A DNA stretch of 64,000 nucleotides, from the NCBI RefSeq assembly GCF_900455735.1, contig NZ_UAUI01000028.1, positions 62,001 to 126,000 on the forward strand, in the 5' to 3' direction. Numbering within the stretch: position 1 is the stretch's first letter; each line of letters starts with the position of its first letter. Of this stretch, positions 35,134 through 45,210 are shown piece after piece. A program made the position numbers and the translations under genes. Below the pieces are notes generated by a model. The model did no database searches and was not told the DNA's origin. It was given only the letters and a program-made list of their open reading frames with translations. Origin of the DNA: Rhodococcus wratislaviensis. Lineage in GTDB: Bacteria; Actinomycetota; Actinomycetes; Mycobacteriales; Mycobacteriaceae.

Positions 35134-36180
35134 CTACCCGCGGCGAGGACGCCAGGCGGCGGTGGAGGCGCGCACTCGAAGCGCAGGCTCGACAAGCTGG
35201 TGACTGTACGGAGTGGCGGCAGTAGCGCCGTCCGGCGTCTGAGGTTGGCCGAGGCGTTCGAGGATCAGTTCGCCGCACTTCTCCCCGATCTTGGTGGGGA
35301 AGGTGGCGACGGTGGTCAGCGGCGGCGTGCGGTGAGCGGAACCGGCGATGTCGTCGAAGCCGCCGACAGCGATGTCGCGGCCGGGCTCGAGGCCGCGTCG
35401 GGTCAGTTCGGCGTAGACGCCGACGGCAACGATGTCGCTGTAGGCCACGATCGCGTCCGGGATCTCGCCGCGGTCGAGCAGGCGGCGGGTGGCGTCGGCG
35501 CCGCCGTCCGGGGTCGCCTCCCCGAACAGTCCGTCGGTGGGGTACATGGTCATGTCGGATCCGGCGATGGCGGCCAGAAAGCCCTGCTCGCGCTCGCGGC
35601 GTGCCGAGGTGTGCTGGGGGCCGCCGACCATGGCCACGGTCCGTGCACCCATCGAACGCAGGTGGTGGCCGAGCAGTCGTCCGGCTTCGACGTTGTCGGC
35701 GCCGACGTAGTCGTGGCGGAGGTCGAAGTGTCGGGCCAGGAGTACAAGCGGGATGCCGCTCGCCGCGAGCAGGTCGTCGATGTCCGAGGCCTGGGTGTCG
35801 CCCGCGGGGAGCAGGATCAATCCATCGATGCTGCGTTCGACGAGCCGGTCGAGTAGACGCCGCTGGCGGGTGGGGTCGTCGCGGCTGTAGCCGATGAAGA
35901 CGGCGTAGTTGGCGCGGTCGGCGACGTCTTCGAGGGTCATGGCGAGTTCGGCGAAGTAGGGGTTCTGCACCTCGGTGACTACGAGGCCGAGGGTCATCGA
36001 CCGAGGATTGCGAAGCATCGCGGCGTGCCGGTTGTAGACGTATCCGAGTGCCTTCATCGCCTCACGTACACGGCGTGTGGTCTCCGGCGCGACGCTCGGG
36101 CTGTCGTTGAGGACAAGAGACGCCGTCGATCGGGACACGCCGGCGTGGCGGCTGACGTCGGAGAGTGTGACTCGCCCCAT
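35134..36180 (-). CDS. LacI/GalR-family regulator
   Basis: A 348-residue repressor. The N-terminal helix-turn-helix and hinge are textbook: VTLSDVSRHAGVSRSTASLVLN followed by TRRVREAMKALGYVYNRHAAMLR. The periplasmic-binding-like effector domain contains YVGADNVEAGRLLGHHL and IAVGGFDDIAGS. The effector is unknown; in this context an acyl-CoA pathway intermediate or imported compound is more likely than a sugar. AGGGTCGAGG precedes the start at 36180. Two identical palindromes and an AAGCGCT site lie upstream of the gene and in front of the next operon. Confidence 0.93.
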   Translation of the reverse strand: MGRVTLSDVSRHAGVSRSTASLVLNDSPSVAPETTRRVREAMKALGYVYNRHAAMLRNPRSMTLGLVVTEVQNPYFAELAMTLEDVADRANYAVFIGYSRDDPTRQRRLLDRLVERSIDGLILLPAGDTQASDIDDLLAASGIPLVLLARHFDLRHDYVGADNVEAGRLLGHHLRSMGARTVAMVGGPQHTSARREREQGFLAAIAGSDMTMYPTDGLFGEATPDGGADATRRLLDRGEIPDAIVAYSDIVAVGVYAELTRRGLEPGRDIAVGGFDDIAGSAHRTPPLTTVATFPTKIGEKCGELILERLGQPQTPDGATAATPYSHQLVEPALRVRASTAAWRPRRG

Positions 36181-36238
36181 GACCTCGACCCTTTCTCTCG
36201 TCCAGTGTGACCTGCGATACAGAACATACACGAGAACC

Positions 36239-36338
36239 TGGATCGATCCAAGCGCTAGTTCTCGCAGTTCGCAGTACCTTCCGGATGTCGATCGGTCATC
36301 TGGCCGGTCATCTGCGGAAACAGGACTGGATCGATCCA
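36239..36338. promoter_or_regulatory. Two identical 14-bp sites CTGGATCGATCCAA, 88 bp apart
   Basis: The palindrome TGGATCGATCCA occurs at 36239-36250 and again at 36327-36338, each in the context CTGGATCGATCCAA. The first copy runs into AAGCGCTAG, half of the other operator core. They lie upstream of the LacI gene, in the region between it and the divergent MaoC gene. Two sites at eight-turn spacing suggest looping by a tetrameric repressor, probably the LacI protein itself. Confidence 0.6.
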
Positions 36339-36617
36339 AAACACCTACTTCCGGCTTCCGTGCGGGTCGGGCTGCAGCTCGGCCGTGAGGGCGCGGATCC
36401 ACGGCCGTCGCCCGGTGGTGGCTACGTGGCGCGGTTGGCCACGTGCGGTAAGCGATTTCTTGACGTTGTCCCCACTGCCCTCTACGGTGAGTTCGGGCGC
36501 CCGCGACAAGAGTGGGCCCAGGCCGGGAGCAATCTGTCCCGCTCGTTGGCGCGGCGGTTCGGCGTTCCGCTCAGCGTGGCGCAATGTCGACACCCCGCAG
36601 GATTCACGGGAGCCACT

Positions 36618-36695
36618 ATGCAAACAATGAGAAGTGTTCAGGTCTGCGCCGATGCCGAGGTTCTCGTCATCACCGAGACGGGCCGGGCGTCGTGA
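36618..36695 (+). CDS. Possible 25-residue leader ORF coupled to MaoC
   Basis: An ATG-started frame of 25 codons ends at TGA overlapping the GTG start of the MaoC gene (GTGA). The peptide has an MRSVQVCADAEVLVITETG core that reads like the first strands of a larger enzyme, so it may be the stub of a lost gene. Otherwise it is a leader peptide for translational coupling. The only support is the overlap. Confidence 0.25.
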   Translation: MQTMRSVQVCADAEVLVITETGRAS

Positions 36696-37129
36696 CTGCA
36701 GAGATCGTCACGATTGCATCATTGACGGTGGGGGATACTGCGACTCGACGGTTCGTGGTCGATGCGGGTGCGGTGGATGCCTACGCCGACCTGTCGGACG
36801 ACCGCAATCCGATCCACGTCGACGCGCAGTATGCCGCATCGACGCCGTTCGGAAAACGGGTCGCGCATGGGATGTTGGTCGCCGGCTATGTCCAGTCGGC
36901 GCTGACATCGCTCGTCGCTCCCGGCGGAGTCTCGAAGAGCTATACGTTCGAACTCCACGCGCCGACGTTCGTCAACTCGGTGGTCGACGCCACCGTGACC
37001 TGCGTTGAGACTGATCGGCGGACAGGCCGAGCGCATTTCGACCTGGAGATCACCGACGTCGACACGGGTACGGCCGTCATTTCTGGTCAGGCCGTCGTTG
37101 CGTTCAAGAAGTCGGCGTCGGTCGACTGA
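36692..37129 (+). CDS. MaoC-like hotdog dehydratase
   Basis: A 145-residue single-hotdog enoyl-CoA hydratase of the MaoC/R-hydratase type. The catalytic Asp and His lie in YADLSDDRNPIHVDAQYAASTPFGKRVAHGMLVAG, the R-hydratase motif. It hydrates short or branched enoyl-CoAs to (R)-3-hydroxyacyl-CoAs. The GTG start at 36692 gives the usual family N-terminus. A strong hairpin follows the gene, so it is probably transcribed alone, or with the short upstream frame, from the LacI-side intergenic region. Confidence 0.85.
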   Translation: MTAEIVTIASLTVGDTATRRFVVDAGAVDAYADLSDDRNPIHVDAQYAASTPFGKRVAHGMLVAGYVQSALTSLVAPGGVSKSYTFELHAPTFVNSVVDATVTCVETDRRTGRAHFDLEITDVDTGTAVISGQAVVAFKKSASVD

Positions 37130-37160
37130 TCGTGTCGCAGCGATTGCTGCGAGCTTCCAG

Positions 37161-37206
37161 GACGAGGAGCCCGAGCGGGCGTGTGCGCCCGCTGGGGCTC
37201 CTCGTC
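37161..37206 (+). terminator. Strong rho-independent-like terminator after MaoC
   Basis: A near-perfect hairpin: an outer 12-bp stem GACGAGGAGCCC / GGGCTCCTCGTC and an inner 8-bp stem AGCGGGCG / CGCCCGCT around a TGTG loop, with a single mismatch between them. It starts 31 bp after the MaoC stop, and a short T run (ACTTTG) follows. It isolates MaoC from the IclR gene downstream. Confidence 0.85.
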
Positions 37207-37321
37207 GTACTTTGAGCCTCAAATGTCCTGCCTCCGAACACATCCAACGCTCGTACCTATTCGGACGCATCCTTCTGCACTGGGCATTGTTGTGGGGTTC
37301 AACCCTTGACTGGCGTTAGTG

Positions 37322-37368
37322 ATGTGGATTACATTTACCCCACTCCACACTATGGATTGAGGTCCACA
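37322..37368. promoter_or_regulatory. Probable IclR operator (TGTGGA/TCCACA repeats)
   Basis: TGTGGA at 37323-37328 pairs with TCCACA at 37344-37349 as an inverted repeat, and a second TCCACA lies at 37363-37368, ending two bases before the IclR start codon. The block is unusually AT-rich for the region. Its position fits an autoregulatory IclR site overlapping the promoter. Confidence 0.5.
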
Positions 37369-37370
37369 AT

Positions 37371-38177
37371 ATGGAAACGCCCGGAGCGCAGAGTGCGTAT
37401 CGACTTCTCGACGTCCTGACTCGAGTATCCCTCCACCCCGAAGGAATCACGGCAGGAGACATCGCAAAGGCAACCGATCTGACGGTCCCTACCGCGCACC
37501 GACTGCTGCGTGTTCTTCGCGAGCGCGGGTTCGCTGTCCAAGACGGTGCGTCGGGTAAGTACTCGCCGGGTCCGCAGATTCAGGTTCTTGCGGGTGAGGG
37601 CGTAGATCGCTACGCGCTCGAGGAACTGGGTAGGCCATTGCTTGCGCAGCTGCGTGACGCCACGACGGAGACGGTGTTCATGTCGGTTCGACGCGGCCTG
37701 CGGTTGACCTACCTCGTCTGTATGGCTTCGTCGCATTCCGTGCAAATGTACGGCGAACCGGGGCAACAGATTCCGCTGCACGCCACCAGTCAGGGCAAGG
37801 TGATCCTCGCGTTTCTGCCGTCGGGAGTCGGCGATCGGATCATCGACCAACTGGACCTGACCCGATACACCGACTCGACTATCACCGACACGGAAGAACT
37901 GCATCGAGTGATGCAGGACGTTCGACGCGACGGATTCGCACTCAGCCTCGAAGAGCGTGAGCTCGGAGTGCGCTCCATCGCGGCTCCCGTGTTCGATGCG
38001 ACCGGCGCCGTGGCCGCGGCGATCTGTGTGGGTGGCCCGATCTTCCGTGTCACCGAATCCGACCTTCGCTCGCGATTCGCCGATCTCGTGCTGGACACCG
38101 CCTCGAAACTTACCGCCGAACTCTCCCGAATCAGACGCCCCTCCATTGGCGCCGACACGCTCCTCCCCATCGACTAG
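37371..38177 (+). CDS. IclR-family regulator
   Basis: A 268-residue regulator with an N-terminal winged helix (YRLLDVLTRVSLHPEGITAGDIAKATDLTVPTAHRLLRVL) and the IclR effector domain containing LHATSQGKVILAFLP and GVRSIAAPVFDATGAVAAAICVGGP. GAGG precedes the ATG. It lies 104 bp upstream of the ABC-importer operon on the same strand and most likely controls that operon in response to a pathway acid. Confidence 0.92.
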   Translation: METPGAQSAYRLLDVLTRVSLHPEGITAGDIAKATDLTVPTAHRLLRVLRERGFAVQDGASGKYSPGPQIQVLAGEGVDRYALEELGRPLLAQLRDATTETVFMSVRRGLRLTYLVCMASSHSVQMYGEPGQQIPLHATSQGKVILAFLPSGVGDRIIDQLDLTRYTDSTITDTEELHRVMQDVRRDGFALSLEERELGVRSIAAPVFDATGAVAAAICVGGPIFRVTESDLRSRFADLVLDTASKLTAELSRIRRPSIGADTLLPID

Positions 38178-38281
38178 CACCGAGTAGCTCTACCGCACAA
38201 CGTACTTGCCACCTCCACCGCTGCAAACACAGCGGTCGAACAAACATGCCCCGAGTAGGCACCTCCGCCAGAAGGAACCCC

Positions 38282-39394
38282 ATGAAGCAATCCCGTGCTC
38301 TGATTCCCGCGCTTGCCTGCGCCGCGATACTCGTTGCCGGAACCGCGTGCAGCTCGAGCGTCGACAACAACGCCACCGCTGTCGAGGCTTCGGTTGCCGA
38401 CGTCGTCATCGACGACGGCGGATGCGCCAAGAACCACGACCAGATCGCAGACATCCAGAAGAAGCTCGCCGGCAACCTGTACGGAATCGCTGCCGCGAAC
38501 TCGGACAAGGGAACCAACACCAACCCCGAGCCGAAGCGCGCCGACGACCCGATCAAGATCACGTTCTCGATCGAAGGACTCAGCCACCCCTTCCTCGTCA
38601 AGCAGAAGCAACTCGCCGAGGAGACTGCCCGCGACCTCGGCGTCGAGATCAACGTCATCAGCGCCAATGACGACGTCAACCAGCAGTTCAACGACATCCA
38701 GACCGCCGTCGCGCAGGGCACGGATGCGCTGATGATGATGCCCGCGAACACCGAAGGACTCAACGCCGTCCTGTCGCAGGCCTCCACGGCCGGGGTGCCG
38801 TACTTCTTCACACAGAAGGGCATGCTGGGAGTGAAGCCGGCGTCCCAGGTGCTGGCACCCTACGCCACTGAAGGTCGCCAACTCGGCGAATGGGTCGTCG
38901 AACACTATGCGGGACAACAAGACATCAAGGTAGCCGTTGTCTCCGGAATCCCCGGGGATGCGTCGAGCGATGCCCGGGTCGGAGCGTTCATGCTTCCCCT
39001 GCTGCGGGCATGCACGTTCGACATCGTCGCCGAGCAGCCCGGCAACTACCGCCGCGCTGATTCCGAGAAGGCCGCCCAGAACATGCTCGCCGCGAACCCC
39101 GACGTCGACCTGGTGTTCGGCGCGAACGACGAGGCGGCACTCGGCGCAGTCGCCGCACTGCAGTCCAGCGGACGAACTGGAGTCGACGTCGTCGGCGCCG
39201 ACGGCGAGACCGACATGTTCACCGCGATCGACAGCGGACAGACGCTCGCCACCGTCATTCACAAGCCCACCGCCGGCATCCTCGTCGAGGAGATCGTCAA
39301 GTACCTTCGCGGCGAGGAAGTTCCGCAGTTCAAGGTCTTGGATGAGGATCTGGTGACCAAGGACGACACCGCAACCACGCAACCCGCTTTCTGA
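38282..39394 (+). CDS. Ribose-type ABC transporter substrate-binding lipoprotein
   Basis: A 370-residue extracytoplasmic binding protein of the RbsB/periplasmic-binding-protein-1 type. The signal peptide ends in a lipobox LVAGTAC with Cys23 as the lipidated residue. DDPIKITFSIEGLSHPFLVKQKQLAEETARDLGV opens the first lobe, and VDLVFGANDEAALGAVAALQ is in the hinge-proximal part. An unusual 60-residue region follows the lipobox, with Cys in DGGCAKNHDQ before the fold begins. AGAAGGAA precedes the ATG at 38282. The ligand is unknown; the downstream enzymes suggest an alcohol or polyol rather than a normal sugar. Confidence 0.9.
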   Translation: MKQSRALIPALACAAILVAGTACSSSVDNNATAVEASVADVVIDDGGCAKNHDQIADIQKKLAGNLYGIAAANSDKGTNTNPEPKRADDPIKITFSIEGLSHPFLVKQKQLAEETARDLGVEINVISANDDVNQQFNDIQTAVAQGTDALMMMPANTEGLNAVLSQASTAGVPYFFTQKGMLGVKPASQVLAPYATEGRQLGEWVVEHYAGQQDIKVAVVSGIPGDASSDARVGAFMLPLLRACTFDIVAEQPGNYRRADSEKAAQNMLAANPDVDLVFGANDEAALGAVAALQSSGRTGVDVVGADGETDMFTAIDSGQTLATVIHKPTAGILVEEIVKYLRGEEVPQFKVLDEDLVTKDDTATTQPAF

Positions 39395-39408
39395 ACTCGG
39401 GAGTCCTC

Positions 39409-40439
39409 ATGACAACCACAACATCCGTGCCAAGCCCGTCGAAGCCACCGTCGGCACCCGTCGACACCCCGCGGGCACGCATCCTCGACGGCAACGCGGT
39501 CAAGCAACTCGCCCAGCTCGGCCCCGTCGTTGCCCTGATCCTCCTCGTTGCCTTCTTCTCGGTCCAGGCGCCGAACTTCATCACAGCCAACAACCTGACC
39601 AACGTTCTGCAGCAAGTGTCCATCACCGCGATCGCGGCAGTCGGTGCCACCGTCGTGATTCTCGTTGCCGGAATCGACCTTTCGGTCGGATCGATCGTTG
39701 CCCTGACAGGCAGCGTCGCCGCGCTGTATCTCCAGCACGCAACGTTGTCGACCGGCATGGCAGCGGGCGCGGCCGTTGCGATCACCCTGGTCGCCGCGAT
39801 CGGCTGCGGATTGCTCAACGGGATTCTCGTGACGGTAGCGAAGGTCCCCGCATTCATCGCCACGCTCGCGACCCTGACGGCTCTGCGCGGAATAGCCCTG
39901 CTGATCACCGACAGTTACCCCATCTCGATCAACAACTCCGCATTCACGCAGATCGGCATCGGCAAGGTCGGGCCGGTTCCTGTGCCGGTCATCATCATGG
40001 GCGTCACCTTCGCCGTCGGGTACGTGATCCTTCACCGGCTGAAGATCGGCAGGCGGATCTACGCGGTCGGCGGCAACAAGGAAGCCGCACGCCTGTCCGG
40101 GATCCGGGTCTCGCGAGTTCTGTTGTTCGCCTTCGTGTTCGCAGGATTCTGTGCCGGCGTGGCATCCCTGATACTCAGCGCGAAGCTGTCCTCCGGGCAA
40201 CCGGCAGGAAGCGTCGGTTTCGAACTTGATGTCATCGCCGCGGTCGTCGTCGGCGGTACAAGCCTATTCGGGGGGCGCGGCAGACTGGCCGGCACGTTCC
40301 TCGGCGCGCTGGTCATCGCGGTTCTCGGTAACGGTCTCACCCTGATGAACGTCCCGTTCTACTGGCAGCAGATCGTCACCGGCGCCGTCGTCGTTGCCGC
40401 CGTGATGCTCGACCGAGTCACCCGAGGGGAGCCGGGCGA

Positions 40440-40443
<4 letters not shown>
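39409..40443 (+). CDS. Ribose-type ABC transporter permease
   Basis: A 344-residue membrane permease of the RbsC/BPD_transp_2 family. After a 36-residue cytoplasmic lead there are about nine hydrophobic segments. The family motif is ILVAGIDLSVGSIVALTGSVAA, and the ATPase-contact loop includes NKEAARLSGIRVSRVL. GGGAG precedes the ATG. It starts 14 bp after the binding-protein gene and overlaps the ATPase gene by four bases (ATGA). A single permease gene suggests a homodimer. Confidence 0.93.
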
Positions 40444-41953
<1,510 letters not shown>

Positions 41954-41957
<4 letters not shown>

Positions 41958-42480
41958 GCGCGCCGGTCGCCGTCGTGACCGGCGCGGAGGGCGGGTTGGG
42001 CGGTGCCGTGACATGCCGCCAACGGGCGATCGACGACCTGGACCTCGCAACGTGGAACCACACACTGTCGGTGAACCTGACCGGGACTTTCCTCTGTGCG
42101 CGATCGCGGCCATGGACGAGCTCCGCAGAACCGGTGGGGCCATCGTCACCATCGGAAGCCAACTCGGCTACACCGGAGGCATCAACTGCGCCGCGTACGC
42201 AGCCTCGAAGGCCGGAGTGTCCGGGCTGACCCGGGCCCTCGCACGACAACTCGGCCCCGAAGTCCGGGTCAATTGCGTGGCCCCGGGACCGATCGAGACA
42301 CCGATGACCGCAGCGCACGCGACCCCCGAATGGGTCGAGCAGAAGACACAGCAGCAGGTGATGAAGCGCTTCGGCACCGCCGACGAGGTGGCCACGGCGG
42401 TCTCCTGGGTCGCGGGCACGGACGCCAGCTTCGTGACCGGCCAAACCATTCACGTCAACGGGGGAGGAGTAATGCCATGA
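41954..42480 (+). pseudogene. Broken short-chain dehydrogenase with deletion and frameshift
   Basis: The start ATG overlaps the ATPase stop and gives VAVVTGAEGGLGGAVT, a normal SDR Rossmann start. The next residues jump straight to AIDDLDLATWNHTLSVNLTGTFLCA, so roughly 75 residues, including the NNAG motif, are missing (junction near 42012-42025). At about 42099-42104 the frame shifts, and the rest (IAAMDELRRTGGAIVTIGSQLGYTGG, the active-site YAASK and the C-terminal GQTIHVNGGGV) continues in another frame. It cannot make an active enzyme. The end overlaps the next gene start by ATGA. Confidence 0.85.
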
Positions 42481-44075
42481 GAACCAGCGGAAAGATCGCA
42501 CCCGAATTTCTCACCGCACGCGAGGCGGTCGACCGAGTCCCCGACCGCGCGCGTGTGCTGGTCGAAGCGTCCGGAGGCGGGGTCATCGAGCCGTCGGCGC
42601 TGATCGCGGCCGTCGCCGAGCGATACCGGCACACCGCGGCACCGTCGGAACTGTCCGTGTACTTCTGCAGTGGTATCGGTGATCGCAACGGCGCCGGGAT
42701 GGACATGATGGCGATCCCCGGTCTGGTCAAGACTGCGGTCGCCGGACACTGGGCGATGACGCCCACTCTGTCGACCATGGCGCACGACGGCGAGATCGAG
42801 GCCTACAATCTGCCGCAAGGTGTACTGGCACAGCTGCTTCGGGAGAGCGCAGCGCACAGGCCGGGCCTGGTCACCAAGGTCGGGCTGGGGACCTTCATCG
42901 ATCCGCGGCACGGCGGCGGAAAACTGAACGACGCGACGACCGCGGATCTGGTGAAGGTCCTCGAACTCGAGGACGAGGAATACCTCTACTATCCCAGCCC
43001 GTCGTTCGACGTCGCCCTGATTCGCGGCACCACGGCGGACGAGCACGGCAACCTCACACTCGAACACGAGACCGCCAAGCTCGGAGTGCTCGCCGCGGCG
43101 ATGGCGGTCCGCAACAGCGGAGGCATCGTTATCGCCCAGGTCAAGCGGGTGGCCGCCGCGCACACGCTGAATCCGAAAAGTGTGGTCGTCCCCGGCCATC
43201 TCATCGACATGGTCGTCGTCGACGAAGACCAATGGCAGACCGCGATCAACCACTACGACCCCGCGTTTTCAGGCGAGGTGTACGTGCCGTTCGGGCGCTC
43301 CCCGGCGATGCCGCTCAGCGAACGCAAGGTGGTCGCCCGCCGCGCGCTCGACGAAATCCCCTACGGGGCAGTGGTGAATCTCGGTGTCGGGATGGCCGAC
43401 GGGGTCGCCAACGCGGCCCTGGAAGAGGGCCGACTGGCCGAGATGACCCTGACCGTCGAACAGGGCATGGTCGGTGGAGTGCCCGAACGCGGGGTCATCT
43501 TCGGAGTGACGATGAATCCCGAGGCGGTCATCGAGCATGCCTCCCAGTTCGATTTCTACGACGGCGGCGGCCTTGACGTCACCTGCCTCGGATTCGCCGA
43601 AGTCGATATGGAAGGCAACGTCAACAGTTCACTCGTGGACGGCCGGATCTTCGGTGCCGGCGGCTTCATCAACATTTCGCAGGCCGCCAAGAAGGTGGTC
43701 TTCTGCGGTTCCCTCACCGCCGGCGGTCTGCGCACGGACCTGACCGGATCGGCCCTGCAGGTCACCAGCGAAGGCACACACCACAAGTTCGTCCAGCAAG
43801 TAAGGCAGATCACGTTCAACGCCCGGCTGGCCCGCGAACGCGGTCAAGAGGTCCTCTACGTCACCGAACGTGCGGTCTTCGCACTCGGCGACGACGGCCC
43901 CGTCCTGATCGAGGTGGCACCGGGCTGGACGACCGAGCAGATCGTGGCACTGATGGATTTCCGGCCCAAGATCTCCGAATCCGTCGGACACATGGATCCC
44001 TCCCTGTTTCGGGAGGCACGAGCAAGCGCACACCCAGCGCCGGCCGATGCCGGCACCACCAGCGAGGAGAACTGA
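42477..44075 (+). CDS. Acyl-CoA:acetate/3-ketoacid (propionate-type) CoA-transferase, right copy
   Basis: A 532-residue fused CoA-transferase of the same family as the left copy but clearly divergent. The catalytic Glu is in TVEQGMVGGVPERGVIFGV. GAVVNLGVGMADGVANAALEEGR and HGNLTLEHETAK are family segments. The ATG overlaps the SDR-remnant stop (ATGA). Downstream alcohol, acyl-CoA and aldehyde dehydrogenases suggest it activates the acid made by alcohol and aldehyde oxidation before desaturation. Confidence 0.88.
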   Translation: MRTSGKIAPEFLTAREAVDRVPDRARVLVEASGGGVIEPSALIAAVAERYRHTAAPSELSVYFCSGIGDRNGAGMDMMAIPGLVKTAVAGHWAMTPTLSTMAHDGEIEAYNLPQGVLAQLLRESAAHRPGLVTKVGLGTFIDPRHGGGKLNDATTADLVKVLELEDEEYLYYPSPSFDVALIRGTTADEHGNLTLEHETAKLGVLAAAMAVRNSGGIVIAQVKRVAAAHTLNPKSVVVPGHLIDMVVVDEDQWQTAINHYDPAFSGEVYVPFGRSPAMPLSERKVVARRALDEIPYGAVVNLGVGMADGVANAALEEGRLAEMTLTVEQGMVGGVPERGVIFGVTMNPEAVIEHASQFDFYDGGGLDVTCLGFAEVDMEGNVNSSLVDGRIFGAGGFINISQAAKKVVFCGSLTAGGLRTDLTGSALQVTSEGTHHKFVQQVRQITFNARLARERGQEVLYVTERAVFALGDDGPVLIEVAPGWTTEQIVALMDFRPKISESVGHMDPSLFREARASAHPAPADAGTTSEEN

Positions 44076-44076
44076 C

Positions 44077-45210
44077 ATGCGTACACGCGCCGCCGTGACC
44101 TACGGCCTGAACACGAAATTCGACGTGAAAGAAGTCGAACTCGACGACCCCTCCGCCACCGAGGTACTCGTGCACCTGGTCGCCTCGGGAATCTGCCATT
44201 CGGACATGCACCACGTGACCGGCGACCAGATCGCCCAGCTGCCCATGATTTTCGGGCACGAGGGCGCCGGTGTCGTCGAGAAGGTCGGCTCTGCTGTGAG
44301 CCACGTCAAACCGGGTGATCACGTCGTCATGTCATACCTTCCGTCCTGCGGCACGTGCCGGTGGTGCACCGACGGACAAACCAACCTCTGCGACCTCGGC
44401 GCGTACACCGTGCAGGGTCCGCAGATCGACGGAACCCACCGTTTCCACGACGACGAAGGCACCGGCCTCGGCCAGTTCTGCCTCGTCTCCACCTTCAGTG
44501 AATGGACCGTCGTACCGGGACAGTCCGTCGTGAAGGTCGAGCCGCACTACCGGCTGGAACGAGCATGTCTGGTGGCGTGCGGCGTCACCACTGGAGTCGG
44601 GACCGCGATCTATCGCGGCGGCGTCCGGCCTGGTGACGACGTCATGGTCTATGGCGTCGGCGGCATCGGGATGAACATCGTGCAGGGCGCCAAGATTGCG
44701 GGCGCGAAACGCATCATCGCGTGCGACATCAACGACTGGAAGTTGGAACAGTCCAAGCTTTTCGGTGCAACACACACCGTCAACCCGACCGTCACCGATC
44801 CGGTGGAGTTCGCGACCGAACTCACCTGGGGCGTCGGTGTCGACCGGTCGTTCGAGGCGATCGCCACCCCCGAGACTATCGGCGCGGCGGTGCGCTCGGT
44901 CCGCAAGGGCGGAGTGGCGACCGTTGTGGGACTGACCCGCCACGACCAGCCGGACATCCCGATCAACCCGTCCGAGTTCGTGCTGTGGCAGAAGACGCTC
45001 ACCGGATCCCTGAACGGTGGCTGCAACCCTCGCAACGACATCCCCGCCATGCTGCGGTTGTGGGATTCCGGGCAAATCGACCTGGACGGGCTCGTCACCA
45101 AGGAATACCGGCTTGAGGAGATCAACGAGGCCTATGACGACCTGCTGGCGGGGAAGAACCTGCGCGGCGTCATCCGTTACGAATGGGCAGACAACGGGGT
45201 GGACGCATGA
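44077..45210 (+). CDS. NDMA-dependent type alcohol dehydrogenase
   Basis: A 377-residue zinc MDR dehydrogenase of the nicotinoprotein-like (NDMA-dependent) actinobacterial group, in which NAD(H) may stay bound. Catalytic zinc ligands are in GICHSDMHHVTGD and FGHEGAGVV, the structural zinc in SCGTCRWCTDGQTNLCD, and the Rossmann fold in YGVGGIGMNIVQGA. It oxidises a primary alcohol to an aldehyde. GAGGAG precedes the ATG at 44077. The stop overlaps the next start (ATGA), so it is translationally coupled to the acyl-CoA dehydrogenase. Confidence 0.88.
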   Translation: MRTRAAVTYGLNTKFDVKEVELDDPSATEVLVHLVASGICHSDMHHVTGDQIAQLPMIFGHEGAGVVEKVGSAVSHVKPGDHVVMSYLPSCGTCRWCTDGQTNLCDLGAYTVQGPQIDGTHRFHDDEGTGLGQFCLVSTFSEWTVVPGQSVVKVEPHYRLERACLVACGVTTGVGTAIYRGGVRPGDDVMVYGVGGIGMNIVQGAKIAGAKRIIACDINDWKLEQSKLFGATHTVNPTVTDPVEFATELTWGVGVDRSFEAIATPETIGAAVRSVRKGGVATVVGLTRHDQPDIPINPSEFVLWQKTLTGSLNGGCNPRNDIPAMLRLWDSGQIDLDGLVTKEYRLEEINEAYDDLLAGKNLRGVIRYEWADNGVDA

